NCBI GenBank assembly: GCA_038230695.1
Contig: JBBRMT010000027.1
Span: 1 to 29,766, forward strand
Length of the DNA stretch: 29,766 nucleotides
From: QHBQ01 sp038230695
GTDB taxonomy: Bacteria; Chloroflexota; Chloroflexia; QHBQ01
Direction of reading: 5' to 3'
Position 1 is the first letter of the stretch; each line of letters begins with the position of its first letter. The notes beneath the pieces are model-generated. The model saw only the letters and a program-made list of their open reading frames with translations. It made no database searches and was not told the origin of the DNA. This document shows positions 16,434 to 23,116 of the stretch, piece by piece. The translations under genes and the position numbers were made by a program.

Positions 16434-18119
16434 ATGACCGACCACCCGTTCAACTCCCCTATATTCCCTGACGCGCCGCTAAATCCCCAGCCGCAATTGC
16501 CGCAGCCACCCTGGTACGCCAACGCCATCTTCTACGAGCTATACGTGCGTGCCTTCTACGACGCGAACGGCGACGGCCATGGCGACCTGGCAGGGGTGAT
16601 TGCGAAGCTCGATTATATCAAGGAACTGGGGGTGGATTGCATCTGGCTGCTGCCCATCTGCGACTCGCCGCTGGTGGACGATGGCTACGATGTGCGCGAC
16701 TATCGCAAGCTGCTGCCGGAGTACGGCACGATTGAAGATTTCCAGCGGCTGGTGGACGCGGCGCACCAGCGCGGCATCCGCATTATCTGCGACCTGGTGC
16801 TTAACCACAGCAGCGACCAGCACGAGTGGTTCGTGCAGTCGCGCAGCAGCCGCGCCAACCCTTACCGCGACTGGTACGTATGGAGCGATGACCCTGGCAA
16901 GTACAAGGAAGCGGGCATCGTGTTCAAGGACACCCAGAGCAGCAACTGGCAATGGGATGAGGGTTCGCAGCAATACTACTGGCATCGCTTCTACCCGCAG
17001 CAGCCCGACCTCAACTACGATAACCCGGCGGTGCAGCAGGCGATGCTCGATGTGGCGGGCTACTGGTTGGATCTGGGCGTGGACGGCTTTCGCCTCGATG
17101 CTGTGACCTACCTGTATGAGCGCGATGGGACGAATTGCGAGGGGCTGCCCGAAACCCACGCCTACCTGAAGCGGCTACGCCAGTTCGTCAATCAGCGCAA
17201 CCCTGAAGCGGTATTGTTGGGTGAGGCCAACCAGCCACCCATCCCCAGCCTGGTATATTTTGGCAATGGCGACGAATTGCAGATGCTGTTCAACTTCCCG
17301 CAGATGACCGCCACCTTTCTTGCCCTTGCCAGCGAGGCCGCCGCGCCGCTCTATCACACCCTGCGCGAGATCGAACACCTGCCCGCTGCAGCGCAGTGGG
17401 GAACGATGCTGCGTAACCACGATGAGCTTACCTTCGAGATGGTCACACCTGCCGAGCGCGAGTTCCTATTCAATTACTATGCGCCCAACCCTCGCCAGCG
17501 CATCAACTGGGGGGTGCGACGACGACTTGCCCCGCTGCTGGGCAATGACCCGCGCCCCATCCTGCTGGCTTACTCCACCCTTTTTACCCTGCCCGGTTCG
17601 CCGACCATCTATTACGGAGACGAAATCGGTATGGGCGACGATATTGCCCTGCCCGACCGCAATGGGGTGCGTACCGCGATGCAATGGGATAGCAGCGCCA
17701 ACGCTGGTTTCTCCGCCGCCTACCCCGACCATCTCTACGCGCCGATCATCGCCACGCCGCCTTATGACCCCGCCCACGTCAATGTGGCGGCGCAGCAAGC
17801 CGATGCCCACTCCTTCTACCACCAGCTTCGCCACCTGATTACTGTGCGTAAGGCCCACCCCGCCTTTGGCGTAGGCCGGTTGACCCTGCACGAAATCGCC
17901 AATCCCGCCATCCTCGTCCACAGCCGCGAGTGGCAGGGCGAACGCATCTTTGCCCTGCACAATCTGTCGGCCCAGCCCCAAACCTTCACCATCCCTGCAG
18001 AACTCTCCACCATGGTCGCCACCGAATTGCTTACCAACGCTGAATATCAGCAAATCGGCGAGGTAAGCAGGCTGGAGCCGTATCAGTTTCTCTGGCTCTC
18101 CACATGGGCCAGTCACTAA
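16434..18119 (+). CDS. treS: Trehalose synthase (maltose alpha-D-glucosyltransferase)
   Basis: A 561-residue GH13 enzyme that interconverts maltose and trehalose in the cytoplasm. The N-terminus WYANAIFYELYVRAFYDANG, the stretch DLVLNHSSDQHEWF, and YVWSDDP...GIVFKDTQSSNW are typical of TreS. Catalytic residues are visible: nucleophile Asp222 in GFRLDAV, acid Glu264 in LLGEANQ, and transition-state Asp330 in RNHDELTFEM. A C-terminal beta domain follows. There is no fused maltokinase (Pep2) domain and none is encoded nearby, so glycogen synthesis by the GlgE route is not suggested here. The start at 16434 lies after GAGAGGA; a frame open from 16338 would add 32 non-conserved residues and overlap the promoter. 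The role is probably osmoprotection or carbon storage. Confidence 0.93.
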   Translation: MTDHPFNSPIFPDAPLNPQPQLPQPPWYANAIFYELYVRAFYDANGDGHGDLAGVIAKLDYIKELGVDCIWLLPICDSPLVDDGYDVRDYRKLLPEYGTIEDFQRLVDAAHQRGIRIICDLVLNHSSDQHEWFVQSRSSRANPYRDWYVWSDDPGKYKEAGIVFKDTQSSNWQWDEGSQQYYWHRFYPQQPDLNYDNPAVQQAMLDVAGYWLDLGVDGFRLDAVTYLYERDGTNCEGLPETHAYLKRLRQFVNQRNPEAVLLGEANQPPIPSLVYFGNGDELQMLFNFPQMTATFLALASEAAAPLYHTLREIEHLPAAAQWGTMLRNHDELTFEMVTPAEREFLFNYYAPNPRQRINWGVRRRLAPLLGNDPRPILLAYSTLFTLPGSPTIYYGDEIGMGDDIALPDRNGVRTAMQWDSSANAGFSAAYPDHLYAPIIATPPYDPAHVNVAAQQADAHSFYHQLRHLITVRKAHPAFGVGRLTLHEIANPAILVHSREWQGERIFALHNLSAQPQTFTIPAELSTMVATELLTNAEYQQIGEVSRLEPYQFLWLSTWASH

Positions 18120-18140
18120 ACTGTTCAACATTAGGAGTTA

Positions 18141-18171
18141 CCCTGCCGGGCAGGGCGAACAACGGTTCGCC
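18141..18171. other. Two adjacent hairpins downstream of treS
   Basis: CCCTGC/GCAGGG (18141-18155, three-base loop) is followed directly by GGCGAAC/GTTCGCC (18154-18171, four-base loop); they overlap by two bases. There is no T-run, so they could stabilise the treS mRNA end or assist termination, but they are not a classical terminator. Confidence 0.45.
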
Positions 18172-18240
18172 GTTATAGAATGGCTTTACTTTCATTGCCA
18201 ATTGCGTAACTCGAATCATATAGACAAAAGGAGCTTCAAT

Positions 18241-18672
18241 ATGGCAAAGACTAATCTCGATCTAACCCAGGATAAGGACAAGCACATTGACGAGCGGCTA
18301 CGCACCGCGCCGATTATGTGGCTGGGCAGCGTGCGCCCCGATGGTCGCCCTCATCTGGTAGCCGTCTGGTTCCTTTGGGATGGCGCGACTATCCTCATCT
18401 TCAGCATCCCCAACAATCAGAAGCTGCGTAACATAATGCAGAACCCCAATGTGACTCTGGCGCTAGACGACAGCAAAGGGGGCAACGACCCAATCGTGGT
18501 CGAGGGACAGGCCGAGTTGCTGCCTGCTGGCAGTGTGGATCCTACCCTGCCCGCCTACGCTGAGAAATACGCCGCTCTGCTTACCGAGATGGGTTGGAGC
18601 GCCTCAAGCATGGCTAGCAACTACAGCCAGGCAATCCGCATCACGCCCACCCGCTTCATGGGCGTATCGTAG
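18241..18672 (+). CDS. PPOX-class (pyridoxamine 5'-phosphate oxidase-like), probably F420- or flavin-dependent protein
   Basis: A 143-residue split-barrel protein. The core APIMWLGSVRPDGRPHLVAV and VWFLWDGATI match the PPOX superfamily, and the C-terminal ending SQAIRITPTRFMGV resembles the Rv3369-like group of probable F420-dependent enzymes. It would bind F420, FMN or heme as a dimer; the substrate is unknown and a true pyridoxamine oxidase role is unlikely at this size. The ATG at 18241 follows AAAAGGAG with seven bases of spacing; a frame open from 18202 adds 13 residues without support. It is the last plus-strand gene before a repeat cluster and converges on tyrS. Confidence 0.85.
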   Translation: MAKTNLDLTQDKDKHIDERLRTAPIMWLGSVRPDGRPHLVAVWFLWDGATILIFSIPNNQKLRNIMQNPNVTLALDDSKGGNDPIVVEGQAELLPAGSVDPTLPAYAEKYAALLTEMGWSASSMASNYSQAIRITPTRFMGVS

Positions 18673-18711
18673 CAAACATAATACGCCACATCGCAGCCAA
18701 CGCCTTAATCT

Positions 18712-18890
18712 AAGCCCCAGCGGGGATTTGGGGAGAAATCTTGCCGCTTGAATAACTAAGACCCCAGCGGGGGTTTGGGGGAGAAATCTCGTAGTGCCAG
18801 TAAGGTTGGTTGTAAGCACACACCCACCCTGTGCTTACCAAAGCATTATTGCACTTCAAGATTCTCCCAACCCCCGCTGGGGTCTTTTTG
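18712..18890. repeat. Cluster of three GC-rich dispersed repeats (two direct, one inverted)
   Basis: Copies lie at 18712-18739 and 18758-18787 (core CCCCAGCGGGG, then TTTGGGGGAGAAAT), and inverted at 18861-18890. Between them a 9-bp stem GTAAGCACA/TGTGCTTAC (18812-18838) adds a further hairpin. The arrangement, a direct pair facing an inverted copy, is the same as that around the DUF559 gene at 29125-29720 but without a gene inside. It fills the gap between the convergent PPOX and tyrS genes. Confidence 0.85.
18869..18889 (+). terminator. Repeat-derived terminator for the PPOX gene
   Basis: Within the inverted repeat copy, ACCCC pairs with GGGGT around a four-base loop and is followed by CTTTTT on the plus strand. 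The repeat therefore carries a terminator in this orientation. It lies about 200 bases after the PPOX stop. Confidence 0.55.
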
Positions 18891-18898
18891 CACATCAA

Positions 18899-21184
18899 CT
18901 AATCCCCCGCCGCCTCGCCGGTGCTAACCACCCTGGTAATGCCGCTGAGGTTATAGCTCTTGATTTCTGGCTTTGCCACCCACACCATATCGCCATGCGC
19001 GGCAGGCTTGATCTCGGTTGGGATAATCGCTTCGCCATCCAGCGATACGCCTGCGCGGTTGCCATCAAGGTTGTGGGTATAGTCAATCCGCACCTGGTGA
19101 TGACGCGCAATCGCCTGCTGCAGGGCGGCGCGGATTGCTTCTGGTTGCTCGGCAGCGATATGCAGCTTGACGAAGTTGCGCGAACCCTTCTTCACCACCA
19201 TGCCAGGCATTGGGGTAATCTGGGCGGCGATGTCGGTCACTTTCGCGCCGTCAATGCTAACCCCACCGCCATCCACAAGCTGGCGGGCCTGCTTGCGGCT
19301 GGGGGCCAGGCCAGTCTGGATTAGCAGGTCGAGGATGCTGCGCGGCGCGTCGTCCTTGAGCAAGATCGCGGGTATCTCCTCCGGTAGGGCGCGTTGTTGG
19401 AACACCTTCTCGAACCCGGCGCGAGCCTCATCTGCGGCAGCCTGACCGTGGTAGAGCTTGACCACCTCGGCAGCTAGCCGCTTCTTCGCCTCCATCGGGT
19501 GCAACTCTCCCTTCTCGATTGCCTCCTTGATTGAGGCGACTTCGGATAGCGGCAGGTCGGTGGTCATCTCGAAGTAGATGGGCATCTGCTCGTCGCTGAT
19601 GCTCATCAGCTTGCCGAACATATCGGTGGGGTCGTCTACGATGTTGGTGGTGTTGCCCCAACTGCTGCTCATTTTGCGCCCGTCCAGGCCGGGAATCAAC
19701 TGGTTGGTGAGGATGTCCTGCGGCTTCTGCCCGTAAGCCTTCTGGATGGTGCGCCCCGCCAGAAGGTTGAACAACTGGTCGGTGCCGCCCAGTTCCACGT
19801 CGGCTTCGATCGCCACGCTGTCGTAGCCCTGCAGCAGCGGGTATAGCATCTCTTGCAGGCCAATCGGCTTCTCGTCACGCCAACGCTCGGCGAAGTTCTC
19901 GCGCTGCAACATCTGGGCCACGGTGAACTGGCTGGCAAGGCCGATTATCTCGCTGAAGCGCAGCGCATCCAGCCACTCGCTGTTGTGGCGGAACTCCACC
20001 CCGCCTGCGTCGAGGATACCCTTTATCTGCTCGATGTAGGTTGCCATGTTGGCCCGCACCTGTTCGCGGGTTAGCATAACCCGCGTCGCATCTTTGTCGC
20101 TAGCATCGCCCAGCATCCCGGTAAAGTCGCCGATGATGATGATAATCTGGTGGCCTAGCCGCTGAAACTGGCGCATCTTGCGGATAGGCACGGCGCGACC
20201 GAGGTGAACCTTGCTGCTGGTGGGGTCAATGCCGAACTTGACTCGCAGTTGCCGCCCGCTCCGCAACGTCTTCTCTATATCCTCGCGCACGATCACGTCT
20301 ACCGTGCCGCGAGTTAGGATGTCCTGGATGATCTCCTCATCCACCACCGCCTGGGTCGTAGCAGGTCTGGCCCGTTCGCGCACCTCGCTGATAATCGGCA
20401 GGCCATGCGGCTCGGTGATGCGGTCGCCGGCGCGGCGGCGTTCACCGCTGTCCAGATCGCCCTCTTGCCAGGTGACGTGGTTGTGTTCGGCATCGAGATG
20501 GAAGGTTTGCACCCGTGCGTCGAACACTTCGCGCACCAGGGTGGCGAGTTCGGCAGTGGCCGCCCGCACCGCATCGTCGTTGACCTCCTGCCAGCCATCA
20601 ATCGGGAAGAAGACGGCATTGGTATCTTCCTCGATCTTGGCGTTGTTGCCCTGCCGCCAGACCCAGCGGCGGGTACGCACCTCACCGCTATCGTCAACAT
20701 AGACGAACTCGTCCGCGTCGGGCTGCTCCGGTTCGTTATCCGTCTCCGCATTGCCCAGCGGGGTGAAGAAATCGCCTTCCTTCGCGGGGCGCAGGTGCAG
20801 GTCGCCCTCAGTGCGGCTCAGGTCGTGTGCGCCAATGGGCAGCAGATACTTGAGCGCCACGCTGTTCGCCACATCTACGATGGGGCTGACTCGCGGCATC
20901 CGCCCCTTCAACGCCCGGCCTGCCAGCCCCTCGATTGAGGAGGGGAACTTGTTGGGGTTATAACCCAGCGCGGTGAAAGCATCGCGCCACGTCTTGATGC
21001 CAGGATCGGCCCGCAGCGCATCGCTGCTCTTGAACCGATGGTGCAGGTCGTCGAGGGCGTTGTCCAGCAACACGGCCACTGCCTCATCATCCACCATATC
21101 CAGGTTCAGCCCATAGGCGACTACCACGCCGACGTAGACGGTGGGGAAACGCTGGAACACTTTGGGATCAATCGTAAACTTCAT
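18899..21184 (-). CDS. tyrS: Tyrosine--tRNA ligase with N-terminal B3/4 domain and C-terminal WYL-like extension
   Basis: A 761-residue protein, far longer than the roughly 400-430 of normal bacterial TyrRS. Residues 1-235 form a B3/4 domain, as in PheRS beta and stand-alone B3/4 proteins (KTWRDAFTALGYNPNKFPSS; VDVANSVALKYLLPIGAHDL; RRWVWRQGN). Residues about 275-610 are a class I TyrRS core: HLGR at 327-330 in place of HIGH, GYDSV near 453, ELGGTDQLFNLLAGR, and KMSSS at 504-508. Residues about 615-675 are an S4 RNA-binding domain. Residues about 683-755 (IRAALQQAIARHHQVRIDY ... LSGITRVVS) resemble a WYL domain. The enzyme charges tRNA-Tyr; the B3/4 part could edit or bind a tRNA, which is inference. 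HLGR/KMSSS variants occur, as far as I recall, in active relatives. AAGGAGG is five bases before the ATG. A tyrosine T-box leader precedes it. Confidence 0.93.
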   Translation of the reverse strand: MKFTIDPKVFQRFPTVYVGVVVAYGLNLDMVDDEAVAVLLDNALDDLHHRFKSSDALRADPGIKTWRDAFTALGYNPNKFPSSIEGLAGRALKGRMPRVSPIVDVANSVALKYLLPIGAHDLSRTEGDLHLRPAKEGDFFTPLGNAETDNEPEQPDADEFVYVDDSGEVRTRRWVWRQGNNAKIEEDTNAVFFPIDGWQEVNDDAVRAATAELATLVREVFDARVQTFHLDAEHNHVTWQEGDLDSGERRRAGDRITEPHGLPIISEVRERARPATTQAVVDEEIIQDILTRGTVDVIVREDIEKTLRSGRQLRVKFGIDPTSSKVHLGRAVPIRKMRQFQRLGHQIIIIIGDFTGMLGDASDKDATRVMLTREQVRANMATYIEQIKGILDAGGVEFRHNSEWLDALRFSEIIGLASQFTVAQMLQRENFAERWRDEKPIGLQEMLYPLLQGYDSVAIEADVELGGTDQLFNLLAGRTIQKAYGQKPQDILTNQLIPGLDGRKMSSSWGNTTNIVDDPTDMFGKLMSISDEQMPIYFEMTTDLPLSEVASIKEAIEKGELHPMEAKKRLAAEVVKLYHGQAAADEARAGFEKVFQQRALPEEIPAILLKDDAPRSILDLLIQTGLAPSRKQARQLVDGGGVSIDGAKVTDIAAQITPMPGMVVKKGSRNFVKLHIAAEQPEAIRAALQQAIARHHQVRIDYTHNLDGNRAGVSLDGEAIIPTEIKPAAHGDMVWVAKPEIKSYNLSGITRVVSTGEAAGD

Positions 21185-21264
21185 CGCTGCCTCCTTGCGC
21201 TAATTGCAGATTACAGAATTACAGATTGCAGATTGGCAGGCAATCGCAATACTGCAATTGAGGG

Positions 21265-21344
21265 CAAAAAGAGACCCGCCGCCCTCTCTTTTACCCAGTC
21301 AACCCCCAGATATGGGGAGTTGGGGTTAGTGAAAGGACGGCGGG
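21265..21344 (-). terminator. T-box attenuator terminator before tyrS
   Basis: On the minus strand the arm CCCGCCGTCCTTTC (21344-21331) pairs with AAAGAGAGGGCGGCGGG (ending at 21275), followed by TCTCTTTTTG. An inner hairpin of C/G runs (21301-21327) fills the loop. It lies just after the T-box antiterminator sequence and is the expected off-state structure. Confidence 0.85.
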
Positions 21345-21370
21345 CCGCGATTTACTAAATCGTGGGCCAG

Positions 21371-21644
21371 CACGTGGTACCACCCTTCTTCGTTGCCGCA
21401 AGACGACAACCTCGTTGGCCGCTATAACGGGCGTACCCGACATGGCCTAATTACAATCCCCGCTCAATCCCCTCTCCCCTTGCGGGAGAGGGTTAGGGTG
21501 AGGGGTAACGTGCGTTCAGCCTGTGGCTCAGGAGGGTAATTCGGTTGCGGGCGTGCGGCAGGCGCTTGCACCATACAGCCTGCTCTCTGCGGTTGTCACC
21601 ACGCGCAATCTACTGAATCTCCGTCATTGCCTCTTTATCTTGTG
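21371..21644 (-). promoter_or_regulatory. Tyrosine T-box riboswitch leader of tyrS
   Basis: The minus strand carries the T-box sequence AAGGGTGGTACCACGTG (21387-21371). Stem I has AGAGAG (21588-21583), then CAGGC...GCCTG with the distal-loop type sequence TATGGTG. A basal pair TTCAG/CTGAA (21617-21613 with 21519-21515) closes it. The specifier position reads GAAT-TAC-CCTCC, giving TAC, a tyrosine codon, at 21538-21536, in agreement with the gene downstream. A CCGTTA stretch typical of the region before the antiterminator is present. Uncharged tRNA-Tyr should stabilise the antiterminator and allow tyrS transcription. A REP-like palindrome sits between stem I and CCGTTA. Confidence 0.92.
21470..21505. 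repeat. REP-like palindrome inside the T-box leader
   Basis: CCCTCTCCC (21470-21478), a five-base loop, GGGAGAGGG (21484-21492), then TTAGGGTGAGGGG. It is the same type of unit as the pair at 4642-4753 (palindrome followed by a GGGTGAGG tail). It lies between T-box stem I and the antiterminator region, where other T-boxes carry a linker or stem II. Confidence 0.85.
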
Positions 21645-21650
21645 GGCGTA

Positions 21651-21680
21651 ATTATAACCAACACGGATGATGGTTGTCAA
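21651..21680 (-). promoter_or_regulatory. Consensus promoter of tyrS
   Basis: On the minus strand a perfect TTGACA (21680-21675) and a perfect TATAAT (21656-21651) are 18 bases apart. The transcript would start near 21644, just before the T-box leader. Confidence 0.85.
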
Positions 21681-21720
21681 TACATCAACAGTCGTAGGAG
21701 CGCATGGTATGCGCCGGTCG

Positions 21721-21879
21721 CTACGGCGTGTCCACCCGATAATATTCCGCACCGGAGATGTTGACACGCAGAGCTTTGCCATCCACGATGGTGTCGAAGC
21801 GCACCCGCTCTGGCGAGTAGTCTTCCACTGGGTGCTGGTTATACGAATGGGGCTGGGGAAGTATCTTCGACAATTCCAA
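21721..21879 (-). CDS. Possible small protein of 52 residues
   Basis: A minus-strand frame from a TTG at 21879 (or 21873) to a TAG at 21723-21721 encodes 52 residues, ending DGKALRVNISGAEYYRVDTP. The composition looks protein-like and codon third positions are GC-leaning like the neighbours. No ribosome binding site is visible before the TTG, and the region upstream is the methyltransferase promoter on the other strand. It may be a remnant of a longer gene or chance. I do not recognise the sequence. Confidence 0.3.
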   Translation of the reverse strand: MELSKILPQPHSYNQHPVEDYSPERVRFDTIVDGKALRVNISGAEYYRVDTP

Positions 21880-21886
21880 GCTGCGT

Positions 21887-21916
21887 TTGAAACGCAGCGT
21901 CGGCCTGTGCTATAAT
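21887..21916 (+). promoter_or_regulatory. Candidate promoter of the methyltransferase gene
   Basis: TTGAAA (21887-21892) and a perfect TATAAT (21911-21916) with an 18-base spacer. The inverted repeat GCTGCGTTT/AAACGCAGC (21880-21898) covers the -35 box and could be an operator. Confidence 0.6.
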
Positions 21917-21968
21917 TCACCGCAATGTTGTACCTTGCCCATTTTCACGATCAGGAGCAAACCCAACC

Positions 21969-23093
21969 TTGACCATCCCCTACGACCCGCGCTGGGAGGC
22001 GGATCACCTGCTGGCGATGCCATTCGACCAGTACCAACGTTACCGTCTGACCGCCGAGCTTGTTGCCACCCTGAAGCAGGCGGCGGGCGCAATCCAGCCC
22101 TGGCGTATCCTCGATGTGGGCGGCTACTTCCCCACCGCCAACGGCATCATGCCCCTGACCAGCTTCCTACCCGAAGATGAAACCCTGGTGGTGGACACCG
22201 CGTCGCACCAGGGGCCAAACTATCAACAGGCAAATGGCACCGATTTGCCCTTTGCCGATGGCGCGTTTGAGGTTGTAACCAGTTGCGACACGCTGGAACA
22301 TATTCCCATGTCGGGAAGGGGTGCGTTTCTGACCGAATTGGGGCGGGTGGCGGGGCGGGCAGTGATACTTGGTGCGCCGCACGCCACCGCCGGGGTCAAG
22401 TGGGCGGAGGACGCGCTAACCGAGTACCTCACCAGCTTCGGCGTGACCAACCCGATGCTTGCCGAACATCAACAATATGGTATTCCTGAGCCGCAGTGGG
22501 TGGATGGCTGGCTGCACCAGCAGGGCGCGAAATACGTTGCCTTCGCCAGCGGCTACCTGCCGCGCTGGCAAACGATGATGCTGCTCAAGCATCTGCTCAC
22601 CGCCTTGCCCGACACCTGGCTGCTACATCAGCGCCTGGACCAGACCTACAACGCCCGCTTCTACGACCGCGACCAGCGTGGCCCTGGCTACCGCCGTGCC
22701 TACGTGATTATGCGCGAGGGTGAACCACCCGCCGCGCTGCAAGGGTTCGTTGAGCGGGCGGCGCGACCCGAGCCGGACGATGTGGCAGCGGATATGCTAG
22801 GTATTGTGACGCTGCCCCTGATCCGCGCCCTCACCCAGCTAACCGAGGGCCAGCGCAAGCTAGAGCAGCAGCTTGTCACGCTGGACGAGGCGCACGCAAA
22901 GCTGCTCGATACCTACACTGAGGCAATAAGTCAGGCGGGGATACTTGAAGGCGAGAAGCGTGGGCAACAGCAGCAGCTTGAGATGCTGCGCTGGCAGAAC
23001 GAGCTGCTACACCAACGCCTGTCCCGTCGGATGGGCAACCCAATCAGCAGGCTGGCGACGCGGGTGCAACGCAGGCAGAATAAGAAAGGGTAA
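21969..23093 (+). CDS. Class I SAM-dependent methyltransferase with C-terminal coiled coil
   Basis: A 374-residue protein. Residues about 45-150 are a Methyltransf_11-like domain: motif I is WRILDVGGYFP (45-55), with an acidic position at VVD (74-76), then the stretch DLPFADGAFEVVTSCDTLEH. The middle (about 150-240) is less familiar. Residues about 280-345 are heptad-rich (LTQLTEGQRKLEQQLVTLDE) and probably form a coiled coil, with a basic tail ending RRQNKKG. Such fusions are often seen in surface-polysaccharide loci, but no glycan genes adjoin it here, so the substrate is unknown. The start is the TTG at 21969 behind AGGAG at 21953-21957 (11 bases); an ATG at 22018 would remove 16 residues that look conserved in style. 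It converges on the protease gene with only 23 bases between. Confidence 0.85.
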   Translation: MTIPYDPRWEADHLLAMPFDQYQRYRLTAELVATLKQAAGAIQPWRILDVGGYFPTANGIMPLTSFLPEDETLVVDTASHQGPNYQQANGTDLPFADGAFEVVTSCDTLEHIPMSGRGAFLTELGRVAGRAVILGAPHATAGVKWAEDALTEYLTSFGVTNPMLAEHQQYGIPEPQWVDGWLHQQGAKYVAFASGYLPRWQTMMLLKHLLTALPDTWLLHQRLDQTYNARFYDRDQRGPGYRRAYVIMREGEPPAALQGFVERAARPEPDDVAADMLGIVTLPLIRALTQLTEGQRKLEQQLVTLDEAHAKLLDTYTEAISQAGILEGEKRGQQQQLEMLRWQNELLHQRLSRRMGNPISRLATRVQRRQNKKG

Positions 23094-23116
23094 ATATGAG
23101 CAGCAACACATTCCGC

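Noticed and set aside
18195..18224. Promoter TTGCCA-18-TATAGA for the PPOX gene
   Set aside because: The implied transcript start near 18231 would cut into the ribosome site at 18226-18233.
20195..20205. Loss of the HIGH and KMSKS motifs as a sign of an inactive TyrRS
   Set aside because: HLGR and KMSSS variants are, to my knowledge, found in otherwise normal TyrRS relatives, and the T-box control argues for a functional charging enzyme.
21624..21920. 98-residue minus-strand frame upstream of tyrS
   Set aside because: It covers two promoters and the start of the T-box leader and has an unlikely Arg/Thr/Trp/Cys-rich composition; a different frame in the same stretch looks more protein-like.
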